Notes: generated by a model from the sequence alone, not told the origin. A DNA stretch of 8,972 bases from Lachnospiraceae bacterium UBA7480 (GCA_002479655.1 DLOQ01000158.1:1-8972); one strand, 5' to 3'; shown: positions 1 through 7,396, counted from the stretch's first letter. A program made the numbers and translations.

Positions 1-37
1 TTATACAGGAAGCTCCTTTTTCCTTTTAGATGTCTAC

Positions 38-83
38 AAAAAACGAGAGCTTTTCAAACCGGATCACGACTTGAAAAGCTCTC
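38..83 (-). terminator. Strong intrinsic terminator of the NifU-like/GGGtGRT operon
   Basis: A perfect 13-bp stem (45-57 pairing with 71-83, GAGAGCTTTTCAA on the minus strand) encloses a 13-base loop. On the minus strand it is followed by six T residues (43 down to 38), the classic rho-independent form. It starts 36 bases after the GGGtGRT stop codon and closes that transcript. The plus-strand side has no T-run, so it is directional. Positions 1-37 hold no recognisable gene. Confidence 0.92.
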
Positions 84-119
84 TATTTACAGCATTTTAT
101 CAGAACTTTCTAACGTTTC

Positions 120-1130
120 TTAGAAACGGTTTGCTTTCGCTGCTTCCTCAATCGAAACAGCAACTGCAACAGTCATACCAACCATCGGATTGTTGCCTGC
201 GCCGATCAGACCCATCATCTCAACATGGGCAGGAACGGAGGATGATCCGGCAAACTGCGCATCAGAATGCATACGTCCTAAGGTATCTGTGAAACCATAG
301 GATGCAGGACCGGCTGCCATATTGTCCGGATGAAGGGTACGGCCTGTACCACCGCCGGATGCAACGGAGAAATACTTCTTGCCCTGCTCGATACATTCTT
401 TCTTATATGTACCTGCAACGGGGTGCTGGAATCTGGTAGGATTGGTTGAATTACCGGTAATGGAAACGTCAACGCCTTCCTTATGCATGATTGCAACGCC
501 TTCACAAACATCATTAGCGCCATAACAATTGACCTTAGCGCGAAGTCCTTCTGAATAGGATTTTCTGAATACTTCTTTTACGGTGTTCGTATAAGGATCA
601 TATTCCGTCTCAACATAGGTAAAACCATTGATACGGGAAATGATCTGCGCTGCGTCCTTGCCAAGACCGTTCAGGATAACACGAAGCGGTTTCTGACGAA
701 CCTTGTTAGCTTTCTCAGCGATACCGATTGCGCCTTCAGCAGCGGCAAATGACTCATGACCTGCAAGGAAGCAGAAGCACTCTGTCTCTTCCTCTAAGAG
801 CATCTTACCAAGATTACCGTGGCCAAGACCAACCTTTCTGGTATCTGCAACAGAACCCGGAATACAAAATGCCTGAAGGCCTTCGCCGATTGCTGCAGCA
901 GCTTCAGAAGCTTTCTTACATCCCTTCTTGATTGCGATTGCAGCGCCTACCGTGTAAGCCCAGCATGCATTCTCAAAACAGATCGGCTGGATGCCTTTGA
1001 TCTGATTATACACGTCAAGACCTGCGTCCTTCGTGATCTTCTCAGCTTCTTCAATGGAAGAGATTCCATACTCACCGAGAACTTTATTGATTTTGTCTAT
1101 TCTTCTTTCATATGATTCAAATAAAGCCAT
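120..1130 (-). CDS. GGGtGRT-family protein, function unknown
   Basis: This 336-residue protein carries the family-defining GGGTGRT sequence at residues 259-265, followed by a Gly/Ala-rich conserved tail (GLIGAGNNPMVGM, residues 307-319). It has no signal peptide or clear membrane segment, so it is probably cytosolic. It holds nine cysteines (51, 56, 71, 89, 118, 120, 202, 209, 246), including a C-F-C pair, so metal or Fe-S binding is possible but not shown. The start is well supported: AGGAGG-type ribosome binding sequence lies in the 14-base gap right after the upstream stop codon. The preceding gene encodes a NifU-like scaffold and the two are clearly co-transcribed. From memory, the same pairing recurs in Clostridia, and no biochemical role is known to me. 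The glycine-rich motif resembles a phosphate- or nucleotide-binding loop, which is only a guess. The gene ends 36 bases before a strong terminator. Confidence 0.9.
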   Translation of the reverse strand: MALFESYERRIDKINKVLGEYGISSIEEAEKITKDAGLDVYNQIKGIQPICFENACWAYTVGAAIAIKKGCKKASEAAAAIGEGLQAFCIPGSVADTRKVGLGHGNLGKMLLEEETECFCFLAGHESFAAAEGAIGIAEKANKVRQKPLRVILNGLGKDAAQIISRINGFTYVETEYDPYTNTVKEVFRKSYSEGLRAKVNCYGANDVCEGVAIMHKEGVDVSITGNSTNPTRFQHPVAGTYKKECIEQGKKYFSVASGGGTGRTLHPDNMAAGPASYGFTDTLGRMHSDAQFAGSSSVPAHVEMMGLIGAGNNPMVGMTVAVAVSIEEAAKANRF

Positions 1131-1144
1131 GTTTTCTCTCCTCC

Positions 1145-1849
1145 TTATTTCACTTCTGCATCAGTTCTGGGATCAATGATCTTAACGGCATCAGCAACAC
1201 GTCCATACTGTCCGCTTGCCTTCTCATAAGCTGTGTTCGGATCGTCACCCTTCTTAATAAAGTCTGTCATCTTGCCAAGGCTTACGAACTTATAACCAAT
1301 GATCTGGTCATCAGCGTCCAAAGCGATACCTGTAACATAACCTTCTGCCATCTCCAGATATCTCGGTCCCTTCTGAAGTGTACCATACATCGTACCAACC
1401 TGGCTTCTAAGACCTTTACCAAGATCCTCAAGACCTGCTCCTACCGGAAGACCGTCCTCAGAAAATGCGCTCTGGCTTCTGCCGTAAACGATCTGCAGGA
1501 AAAGTTCTCTCATTGCCGTGTTGATCGCATCGCATACAAGGTCAGTATTCAATGCCTCCATAACCGTAAGACCCGGCAGGATCTCAGCTGCCATAGCTGC
1601 GGAATGCGTCATACCGGAACATCCGATGGTTTCAACCAATGCTTCCTGAATGATACCCTCTTTCACATTCAGCGTCAGCTTACATGCGCCCTGCTGCGGT
1701 GCACACCAGCCAACACCATGTGTCAGACCGGAAATGTCCTTTACTTCTTTTGCTTTGACCCATTTTGCCTCTTCCGGGATGGGTGCCGCGCCATGATGAA
1801 CGCCCTGTGCCACCTTACACATTTCTTGAACTTCTTTAGAAATAATCAT
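1145..1849 (-). CDS. NifU/IscU-like iron-sulfur cluster scaffold protein
   Basis: The 234-residue protein has an N-terminal NifU/IscU-like domain (about residues 40-115). Its cysteines C49, C56 (GWCAPQQGACKL), C77 (ETIGCSGMT) and C106 (DLVCDAI) fall where IscU-type proteins carry Fe-S ligands. The family assembles Fe-S clusters and hands them to apo-proteins. The remaining ~120 residues do not resemble the NifU C-terminal thioredoxin-like domain (no CxxC there) and I cannot assign them; they include a segment (168-200, GYVTGIALDADDQIIGYKF) that looks like beta strands. At 234 residues it is much longer than IscU (~128). No cysteine desulfurase is adjacent, unlike in isc, suf or nif operons; its partner is the GGGtGRT gene 14 bases downstream. 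The start is set by AAGGAG at 1859-1864, nine bases before the ATG. General de novo cluster assembly is less likely than service to a specific partner, which is inference. Confidence 0.86.
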   Translation of the reverse strand: MIISKEVQEMCKVAQGVHHGAAPIPEEAKWVKAKEVKDISGLTHGVGWCAPQQGACKLTLNVKEGIIQEALVETIGCSGMTHSAAMAAEILPGLTVMEALNTDLVCDAINTAMRELFLQIVYGRSQSAFSEDGLPVGAGLEDLGKGLRSQVGTMYGTLQKGPRYLEMAEGYVTGIALDADDQIIGYKFVSLGKMTDFIKKGDDPNTAYEKASGQYGRVADAVKIIDPRTDAEVK

Positions 1850-1858
1850 GTGTAACTT

Positions 1859-1887
1859 CTCCTTTCAATTCATGTGTTTTATTTATA
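1859..1887 (-). promoter_or_regulatory. Candidate -10 box and ribosome binding site of the NifU-like operon
   Basis: AAGGAG at 1859-1864 is a good ribosome binding site, nine bases from the ATG at 1849. Upstream, TATAAA (1882-1887, minus strand) is a plausible -10 box that would give a leader of about 26 bases. No convincing -35 hexamer is found at 16-18 bases, so the promoter call is weak. The surrounding DNA (1881-1910) is very AT-rich, with two opposed TATATA runs around an ACAACCC core. A terminator just upstream (1925-1943) makes a separate promoter here likely. Confidence 0.4.
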
Positions 1888-1924
1888 TATATTACAACCC
1901 TATATATTTTCGCATATTCCGGAG

Positions 1925-1943
1925 AAAAAATCCAGTGGATTTT
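1925..1943 (-). terminator. Small intrinsic terminator after the beta-helix gene
   Basis: On the minus strand AAAATCC-ACT-GGATTTT forms a 7-bp stem with a 3-base loop, and the T-run continues to six residues. The stem begins inside the TAA stop codon of the beta-helix gene. It is short and AT-rich, so read-through into the NifU-like operon is possible. It marks the likely end of the asd-to-beta-helix transcript. Confidence 0.6.
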
Positions 1944-2634
1944 ACCGTTTTTTGACAATATCTCCACATTTTTTATAAATCGAGTCCTCCGGAATCACGC
2001 CGCGGACACTGGAGGTCGGATAAATATTGGTATTCCGGCCGATCACCGTACCCGGATTCAGGACGGAATTGCAGCCGACTTCCACATTGTCTCCAAGCAT
2101 CGCGCCAAATTTTTTTAACCCTGTAGCAATGCTCTCCCCTGTATCGGAAGCATTATCACATCCTTCCGCTTCTTTTACAACAACCAGAGTCTTATCGCTT
2201 TTTACGTTAGAGGTGATCGAACCCGCGCCCATATGCGCCTTATATCCAAGGATGCTGTCCCCGACATAATTGTAATGGGGAACCTGTACATTATTAAATA
2301 ATATGACATTCTTAAGCTCGGTAGAATTGCCGACCACACATTTTTTCCCGACAATGGCGCTGCCCCGGATAAATGCGCAATGCCTTACTTCCGCTTCCTC
2401 GTCGATGATCAGCGGCCCGTTCAGGCATGCCGTCGGCGCGATCCTGGCGTTTTTTGCCACCCAGATATCTTCGCCGCGTTTTTCATAAACCGCGGGATCC
2501 AGTGTTTTGCCAAGCGTTATGATAAACTCTTTGATCTTCGAGAGCGCCTCCCAGGGATACTCCGCCCCATCAAAAATATCCTTTGCGATCGTCTCATTCA
2601 AATCATATAAATTACTGATTTTTGCCTGTTCCAT
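1942..2634 (-). CDS. Left-handed beta-helix protein resembling the GlmU acetyltransferase domain
   Basis: The 230-residue protein has an N-terminal helical segment (1-50), then hexapeptide-type repeats from about residue 58 to 215, as in left-handed beta-helix acyltransferases. Residues 101-145 follow the GlmU C-terminal domain closely: VGNSTELKN, then VPHYNYVGDS with H120 at the position of the GlmU catalytic histidine, then GAGSITSN with N143 matching the conserved asparagine. The N-terminal uridylyltransferase domain of GlmU (full length ~455) is absent. It may therefore transfer an acetyl or other acyl group to an amino sugar or sugar nucleotide; the substrate cannot be read from the sequence. 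Such proteins are often labelled UDP-N-acetylglucosamine pyrophosphorylase, which is misleading because the pyrophosphorylase half is missing. It lies 18 bases behind topB with a modest AAAGG ribosome binding site and is probably co-transcribed with it. Confidence 0.82.
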   Translation of the reverse strand: MEQAKISNLYDLNETIAKDIFDGAEYPWEALSKIKEFIITLGKTLDPAVYEKRGEDIWVAKNARIAPTACLNGPLIIDEEAEVRHCAFIRGSAIVGKKCVVGNSTELKNVILFNNVQVPHYNYVGDSILGYKAHMGAGSITSNVKSDKTLVVVKEAEGCDNASDTGESIATGLKKFGAMLGDNVEVGCNSVLNPGTVIGRNTNIYPTSSVRGVIPEDSIYKKCGDIVKKR

Positions 2635-2652
2635 TTTAAAACCATACCTTTC

Positions 2653-4737
2653 TTATTTCTTATAATACTGCGCTGCCCTGTCAAAGCATCCCCTAAGCGC
2701 CCACTGGTTATTCAGATCTTTGACGCGGTTGGTATGCCGTATGACAAAACCGTCCATCTTTTCCGTATATTCTTCCCGGCTGATCGTTCCGCCTGCCACG
2801 CCGGTCAGTCCTTTCTCCCAGCTCGCTGTCAGTTTCGGATCCAGAAGCGAAGCAATCGAATGATAGACGACATCATAGATCAGCTCTCCCTGCAGCGTCG
2901 GCGTGATGATCTGCGTTTTTTTGTTCAGCGCCAGGTATTTTATATGAAATAATTTTGTCAGAATCCCTGCTCTGGTGGCGGAGGTGCCGATACCGCTTCC
3001 CTTGATCTGCGCCCGCAGCTCCTCATCTTCTATCAGCTGTCCCGCGTTTTCCATTGCAAGGATCATGCTGCCGGAATTGTACCGCTTTGGCGGCGACGTC
3101 TCCCCTTCCTTCAATGCCAGCGACGTACAGGAAATTACCGTGCCCTTTTTCAATGCAGACAGCTTCTTTAAAAATTCCTGATCGCACCTTACTTCTTCAC
3201 CGGCATCTTCTCCATTGTTATCTGCATTTTTCTCGCTGTTTTCCGGTGCATCCTCAGACAGTTTAGCTTCTTCTCCGGAAGTTTTATTTGCCGAAGCTGC
3301 AAATGAATACTGCATGATCTTCAGATATCCTTCCTCAGACAACACTTTAAAATTGGAGAAAAAACATTCTTTGCTTTGACCGCCGGAAGGCATCATGGAA
3401 ATCGTCAGCGTCAGTTTCTGATATACGGCAGGCGGATAAAAGATGGCAAGAAATCTTCTGACGATGATCTCATAGACCTTCTTGGCCGTCGGAGAAAGAC
3501 TGTTCCATGCGCCAAAGCCCTGCCCTGTGGGGATGATCGCATAATGATCCGTGATCTGCTTGTCATTCACGTACTTTGTGGAAGCGATCTTTTGATAACT
3601 TCCCATCTCCAGCGCTTCACCTGCATGCTCCGCGCAGACCGGCGCATTTTTTAATCCCCTGATATTTTTATCAATCTCTTTTGCGACTGCTGTCGATAAT
3701 ACTCTCGCATCCGTCCTGGGATACGTCGTCAGCTTCTTTTCATAAAGCTCCTGCGCGATCTTTAAGGTATCGTCGGGACTGATCTTAAATAATTTAGAGC
3801 AGTCGTTCTGCAGCTCCGCAAGATTGTACAGTAACGGCGGATTTTTCTTCTCCGTCTTTTTCTCGACCTTTTCCAAGACTGCCTCTGCCGGAAATGACGG
3901 CGCAAGCTCACCGATCAGCTTTTCCGCATCCTCCTTCTTGGCAAAGCCATTTTCCTTATAAAGCAGCGGCGACTCAAAATACAAAGAGCCTTCCACCGCT
4001 TTCCACTCTCCCGACACCGTATTGCCGTCAAGTTCAAAATCGCCGATGATACGGTAAAACGGCGTCTTCACAAACTCCCTGATCTCCCTTTCCCGATCCA
4101 CCACCATGCCAAGCACGCAGGTCATGACGCGCCCAACGGAGATCACGCCCTTTTCCGCCTTAAGATAATTCTTTACAAAATTGCCGTATTTAAGAGTAAG
4201 CACTCTGGAAAAATTGATGCCCATCAGATAATCTTCCTGCGCGCGCAGATAAGCGGATGCACAAAGGTCATCATATGCTGACAGTTCTTTCGCTTCACGG
4301 ATCCCGCGAAGGATCTCCTCCTCCGTCTGGGAATCGATCCAGACACGTCTCCGTTCCTTTCCTGTGACGCCTGCCTGACGCTCTACAAGACGGTATATAT
4401 ATTCCCCTTCGCGTCCTGAGTCCGTGCAGACATAAATCGTCGTCACATCCTCGCGGTTAAGCAGCGATGCGACGATCTTAAATTGTTTCTCCACGTCGGG
4501 AATGACTTCATACTTATATTCTTTCGGAATAAAGGGAATGGTATTTAGACTCCATCTTTTCAGTTCCGGATCATATGCGTCCGGATAACTCATCGTTACC
4601 AGATGCCCCACGCACCACGTCACCACCGCTTCATCGGACTCCATATAGCCGTCCCGGCTCTTCACATTTAATTTTAATGCCTTGGCAAATTCCTTTGCAA
4701 CAGAAGGCTTTTCTGCTATGTAGAGAGATTTCCCCAT
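2653..4737 (-). CDS. topB: DNA topoisomerase III (type IA)
   Basis: This type IA topoisomerase (694 residues; the B. subtilis protein is about 730) cuts one DNA strand through a tyrosyl link and mainly decatenates replication and recombination intermediates. The Toprim domain opens with SLYIAEKPSVAKE (4-16, with E9) and carries the acidic motif TDSGREGE (105-112), the Firmicutes TopB form. The catalytic tyrosine is Y339 in TTYPRTDAR (337-345), with R341 beside it. GRV(M)T at 202-206 and SGIGTSATRA (581-590) are further conserved TopB segments. Residues about 481-520 form an acidic, Ser/Asn/Glu-rich low-complexity insert between two parts of the core. There is no C-terminal zinc finger; the protein ends with a short basic tail. 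The ATG has AGAAAGG seven bases upstream. Neighbours are chromosomal housekeeping genes and no relaxase or conjugation gene is near, so I read it as the chromosomal copy rather than one from a conjugative element. Confidence 0.95.
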   Translation of the reverse strand: MGKSLYIAEKPSVAKEFAKALKLNVKSRDGYMESDEAVVTWCVGHLVTMSYPDAYDPELKRWSLNTIPFIPKEYKYEVIPDVEKQFKIVASLLNREDVTTIYVCTDSGREGEYIYRLVERQAGVTGKERRRVWIDSQTEEEILRGIREAKELSAYDDLCASAYLRAQEDYLMGINFSRVLTLKYGNFVKNYLKAEKGVISVGRVMTCVLGMVVDREREIREFVKTPFYRIIGDFELDGNTVSGEWKAVEGSLYFESPLLYKENGFAKKEDAEKLIGELAPSFPAEAVLEKVEKKTEKKNPPLLYNLAELQNDCSKLFKISPDDTLKIAQELYEKKLTTYPRTDARVLSTAVAKEIDKNIRGLKNAPVCAEHAGEALEMGSYQKIASTKYVNDKQITDHYAIIPTGQGFGAWNSLSPTAKKVYEIIVRRFLAIFYPPAVYQKLTLTISMMPSGGQSKECFFSNFKVLSEEGYLKIMQYSFAASANKTSGEEAKLSEDAPENSEKNADNNGEDAGEEVRCDQEFLKKLSALKKGTVISCTSLALKEGETSPPKRYNSGSMILAMENAGQLIEDEELRAQIKGSGIGTSATRAGILTKLFHIKYLALNKKTQIITPTLQGELIYDVVYHSIASLLDPKLTASWEKGLTGVAGGTISREEYTEKMDGFVIRHTNRVKDLNNQWALRGCFDRAAQYYKK

Positions 4738-4801
4738 AAATGACCTTTCTAATATCTTTCATTTGATCTGATATTGCATATTTTCCCTGATCATACTGTC
4801 T

Positions 4802-6226
4802 TTAAAGAGTATTGATATCCACCAGCGCAAGATTATTCATTTTTTCTGCCATCGCTGTCAATTTTTGGTCAAAACCGCCCTTAGAAAACAAATAAATATA
4901 ATCTGCGTTTAATTTTGCACTGGCCGCAGTATTTAAGCATCTTTCATATGTCTCCATGGTAAACTGTTCCTCCTGCCAGCGGCAGAAACAGAGGATGTTT
5001 TTCCCATCCTCATCCTGTAACACAAGGTCGATCGTCCCCTCCTTGCCGATCCATTCACCAATAAGAATCGCCCGGATCGGCAGAGCCTTCTGCTGATTCA
5101 GAATCTCCATATACTCCTTGCAGATCTTTTGAAACTGTCTCTCATAAAAAGCCGCAATATCATTTTTGATATACTGTTCATAAAATTTCTTAGGGCCCAA
5201 GATATTTAATTTACTGGTTCTGCCGAACACAAAACGGTAATAAAAATCAAGATAAGAACCCACGATACGGTAAATGCCCTTCTTGGCATTGGCGCTGCTG
5301 GCATTGTCAAAGGAAAATACTTTTTCCACCAGTTCCCGCTCCATCAGGTTTTTCAGATAAACGCTGATCTTTGCACGGGAATAACCGGTATGCTGATGCA
5401 GCTCGTTTAATTTGTTCATCCCATGGCTCAGACAGTAAAGGATCGTACAGTAAACATTGACCTCCCGCAGCTCCGCGGCAACGACACGTTCACCCTCCTC
5501 CCTGAGGAATACGTCAGAATACAGCATCATATGTTCAATATTGCCCTCTATGCTCATCTTCGTTGTAAACTGATCCCAGTAAGCCGGATAACCACCCAGG
5601 ATATTGTAAGTCTTCATACATTCTTCTGTCGTAAATTCTTCAAAGAAATGCACGCAGTCAATAAAATTCAACGGCTGTACTTTAAAGAAGCTGCTGATCC
5701 CCATTGCCAATGTACCAATCTGGGGAACAAGACCGTTTTCCACAAAGCTGATCGAAGAAGAGCATAAAACCACCATGCACCGGCGATCCTGATTTTTTAT
5801 AAACCGCAGCAGATCCTTCATAAATTTTTCCGAAAACTTCACGATATACTGAAATTCATCGATCATCAGGATGTGTTTCATCTGACGCAATTCTTCCAGC
5901 TGCGAGGGTTCATTGACCATCTGCAGCCTGACAGCTTCCTCTTCAAGAACCGCCATCCCCTCGTCATACATTTTCTCAAAGATGGCGTCAAAGGACAGCT
6001 CTTCTTTGGAAATGCCATAACCCATCTCATGATTCCACATATACAGCTGTTCCTCTGCGCCCAGCGGTTTGGCATCATAATACGCGGCGGGTTTCCCCTG
6101 AACAAAACGGGACATAAGAGCCGTCTTACCGACGCCCTTATGCCCGTATAAAACAATCAATTGATTGCCCTGTTTTTTATAATTCTCTTCTAAGTATTTA
6201 ATTTCTTTTTTTCTTCCAACGAACAT
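4802..6226 (-). CDS. Archaeal-type P-loop ATPase with winged helix and DUF234-like C-terminus
   Basis: The 474-residue protein starts MFVGRKKEIKYLEENY, the usual opening of the archaeal ATPase family (AAA/STAND-like). Walker A is GHKGVGKT (28-35) and Walker B is ILMIDEF (119-125, D123/E124). VVLCSSS (152-158) is the sensor-1-like strand and GGYPAYW (211-217) is a family hallmark. A winged-helix region follows (about 255-305). The C-terminal part (about 320-450) matches DUF234, a domain with a PD-(D/E)XK nuclease-like core. The expected E-I-D and E-C-K-W residues read T399-I-D and F-C-R-W (414-417), so the nuclease site looks inactivated. The family's role is unclear; some members are thought to sense or regulate, and none is assigned a definite pathway that I can rely on. 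It lies between asd (78 bases) and topB (64 bases) with AAGGA 12 bases before the ATG. The ATP-binding domain assignment is firm and the function is unknown. Confidence 0.87.
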   Translation of the reverse strand: MFVGRKKEIKYLEENYKKQGNQLIVLYGHKGVGKTALMSRFVQGKPAAYYDAKPLGAEEQLYMWNHEMGYGISKEELSFDAIFEKMYDEGMAVLEEEAVRLQMVNEPSQLEELRQMKHILMIDEFQYIVKFSEKFMKDLLRFIKNQDRRCMVVLCSSSISFVENGLVPQIGTLAMGISSFFKVQPLNFIDCVHFFEEFTTEECMKTYNILGGYPAYWDQFTTKMSIEGNIEHMMLYSDVFLREEGERVVAAELREVNVYCTILYCLSHGMNKLNELHQHTGYSRAKISVYLKNLMERELVEKVFSFDNASSANAKKGIYRIVGSYLDFYYRFVFGRTSKLNILGPKKFYEQYIKNDIAAFYERQFQKICKEYMEILNQQKALPIRAILIGEWIGKEGTIDLVLQDEDGKNILCFCRWQEEQFTMETYERCLNTAASAKLNADYIYLFSKGGFDQKLTAMAEKMNNLALVDINTL

Positions 6227-6257
6227 ATGATTACCATGTCCTTTTTATAATATCTTA

Positions 6258-6283
6258 GGGAAATGCTGAGAAAAACATTTCCC
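6258..6283 (-). other. Hairpin between asd and the ATPase gene
   Basis: A perfect 8-bp stem (GGGAAATG pairing with CATTTCCC) with a 10-base loop sits 32 bases upstream of the ATPase start. No T-run follows on the minus strand, so it is not a standard terminator. It could trim, stabilise or partly attenuate a transcript running from asd into the ATPase gene. Confidence 0.45.
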
Positions 6284-6285
6284 AC

Positions 6286-6342
6286 GCCTTGTGCTTTCTA
6301 AGCTTTACTTTGCAACAATATAGCCTTGTGCTTTCAAAAGCT
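6286..6342 (-). repeat. Imperfect duplication of the asd 3' end
   Basis: The plus-strand sequence GCCTTGTGCTTTC occurs at 6286-6298 and again at 6323-6335. The likeness extends to AGCT on one side, giving copies of 19 and 20 bases (6286-6304 and 6323-6342) that differ by one indel and one substitution. The second copy encodes the LLKAQG segment at the asd C-terminus and the first lies just past the stop codon. The period is about 37 bases. Confidence 0.7.
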
Positions 6343-7390
6343 CTGCGCAGAGAACTGCTCCGCCTGCAGCGCCTCTGACTGTATTGTGGGAAAGTCCGAC
6401 AAATTTCCAGTCATAGACAGTATCCTCGCGGAGCCGTCCGACACTGACGCCCATGCCATTTTCATAATCCACATCCATCGTCACCTGCGGTCTGTTGTCT
6501 TCCTCAAGATACTGGATAAACTGCTTTGGTGCACTAGGCAGGTCAAGCTCCTGCGGAACACCGCTGAAGGAACGAAGTTTCTCGATCAGTTGCTCCTTCG
6601 TCGGTTTCTTTCTAAACTTTACAAAGACCGCAGCCGTATGACCGTTTAATACCGGTACACGGATACACTGACAAGTGATGACGGGAGAATCAGCCGGAAC
6701 GATCACGCCGTCCTTGGTCTCGCCCCAGATACGAAGCGGCTCTTTCTCGCTCTTTTCTTCCTCGCCGCTGATATACGGGATAATATTGCCCTCCATCTCC
6801 GGCCAGTCCTTAAAGGTCTTACCCGCGCCCGAAATCGCCTGATACGTCGTGGCAACCACTTCATACGGTTCAAATTCCATCCATGCGGTCAGTACCGGCG
6901 CATAACTCTGAATCGAGCAGTTAGGCTTTACCGCTACAAATCCTCTTTCCGTACCCAGTCTCTTCTTCTGGAATTCAATAACTTTCATATGTTCAGGATT
7001 GATCTCAGGGATTACCATAGGAACGTCAGGCGTCCATCTGTGCGCGCTGTTATTGCTGACAACAGGCGTCTCCGTCTTTGCATAAGCCTCCTCGATCGCC
7101 CTGATCTCTTCCTTGGTCATATCCACTGCGGAAAAGACAAAATCAACTTGAGAAGCTACCTTATCCACTTCATTAACGTTCATGACAACGATCTTCTTAA
7201 CTGCCTCCGGCATCGGCGTCGTCATCTTCCAGCGGTCTCCCACCGCCTCCTCATACGTCTTTCCTGCCGAACGCGGACTTGCCGCGATCGTCGTCACCTC
7301 GAACCATGGATGATTTTCCAACAGAGCGATAAACCTCTGTCCCACCATGCCCGTTCCGCCTAAAATGCCTACCTTTAATTTGCCGTTCAT
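6305..7390 (-). CDS. asd: Aspartate-semialdehyde dehydrogenase, archaeal/fungal-like class
   Basis: The enzyme reduces L-aspartyl-4-phosphate to L-aspartate-4-semialdehyde with NADPH, the branch point to lysine/diaminopimelate, threonine and methionine. At 361 residues it is full length. The N-terminal Rossmann fold shows GILGGTGMVGQ (8-18). The catalytic cysteine is C158 in KPNCSIQ and the acid/base histidine is H251 in RVPVLNGHTA. The C-terminus has SHNTVRGAAGGA (334-345), typical of the archaeal/yeast-type enzymes rather than the E. coli type. The start is decided by a strong GAGGAGG at 7397-7403, six bases from the ATG. No lysine riboswitch-like leader is visible; the upstream region holds two TATAAT boxes and a small palindrome instead. 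The gene is well separated from argH, so it likely begins its own transcript, which may extend into the ATPase, topB and beta-helix genes. Confidence 0.96.
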   Translation of the reverse strand: MNGKLKVGILGGTGMVGQRFIALLENHPWFEVTTIAASPRSAGKTYEEAVGDRWKMTTPMPEAVKKIVVMNVNEVDKVASQVDFVFSAVDMTKEEIRAIEEAYAKTETPVVSNNSAHRWTPDVPMVIPEINPEHMKVIEFQKKRLGTERGFVAVKPNCSIQSYAPVLTAWMEFEPYEVVATTYQAISGAGKTFKDWPEMEGNIIPYISGEEEKSEKEPLRIWGETKDGVIVPADSPVITCQCIRVPVLNGHTAAVFVKFRKKPTKEQLIEKLRSFSGVPQELDLPSAPKQFIQYLEEDNRPQVTMDVDYENGMGVSVGRLREDTVYDWKFVGLSHNTVRGAAGGAVLCAELLKAQGYIVAK

Positions 7391-7396
7391 AATACT

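Noticed and set aside
1112..1855. A long plus-strand open frame (247 codons) opposite the NifU-like gene.
   Set aside because: It spans the coding region of two well-supported minus-strand genes, has many Cys and His without domain pattern, and is best read as the antisense shadow of their codon bias.
4402..4423. The Toprim acidic motif of TopB reads DSGREGE, lacking the second Asp of the DxD form.
   Set aside because: Firmicutes TopB proteins, as I recall B. subtilis, carry DAGREGE at this point, so this is a normal variant and not an inactivated enzyme.
6244..6272. Promoter for the ATPase gene (TTCTCA, 17 bases, TATAAA).
   Set aside because: The hexamers are only fair and the start point would fall after the ribosome binding site, leaving a leader of about 10 bases; the hairpin overlaps it. 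Co-transcription from asd is as likely.
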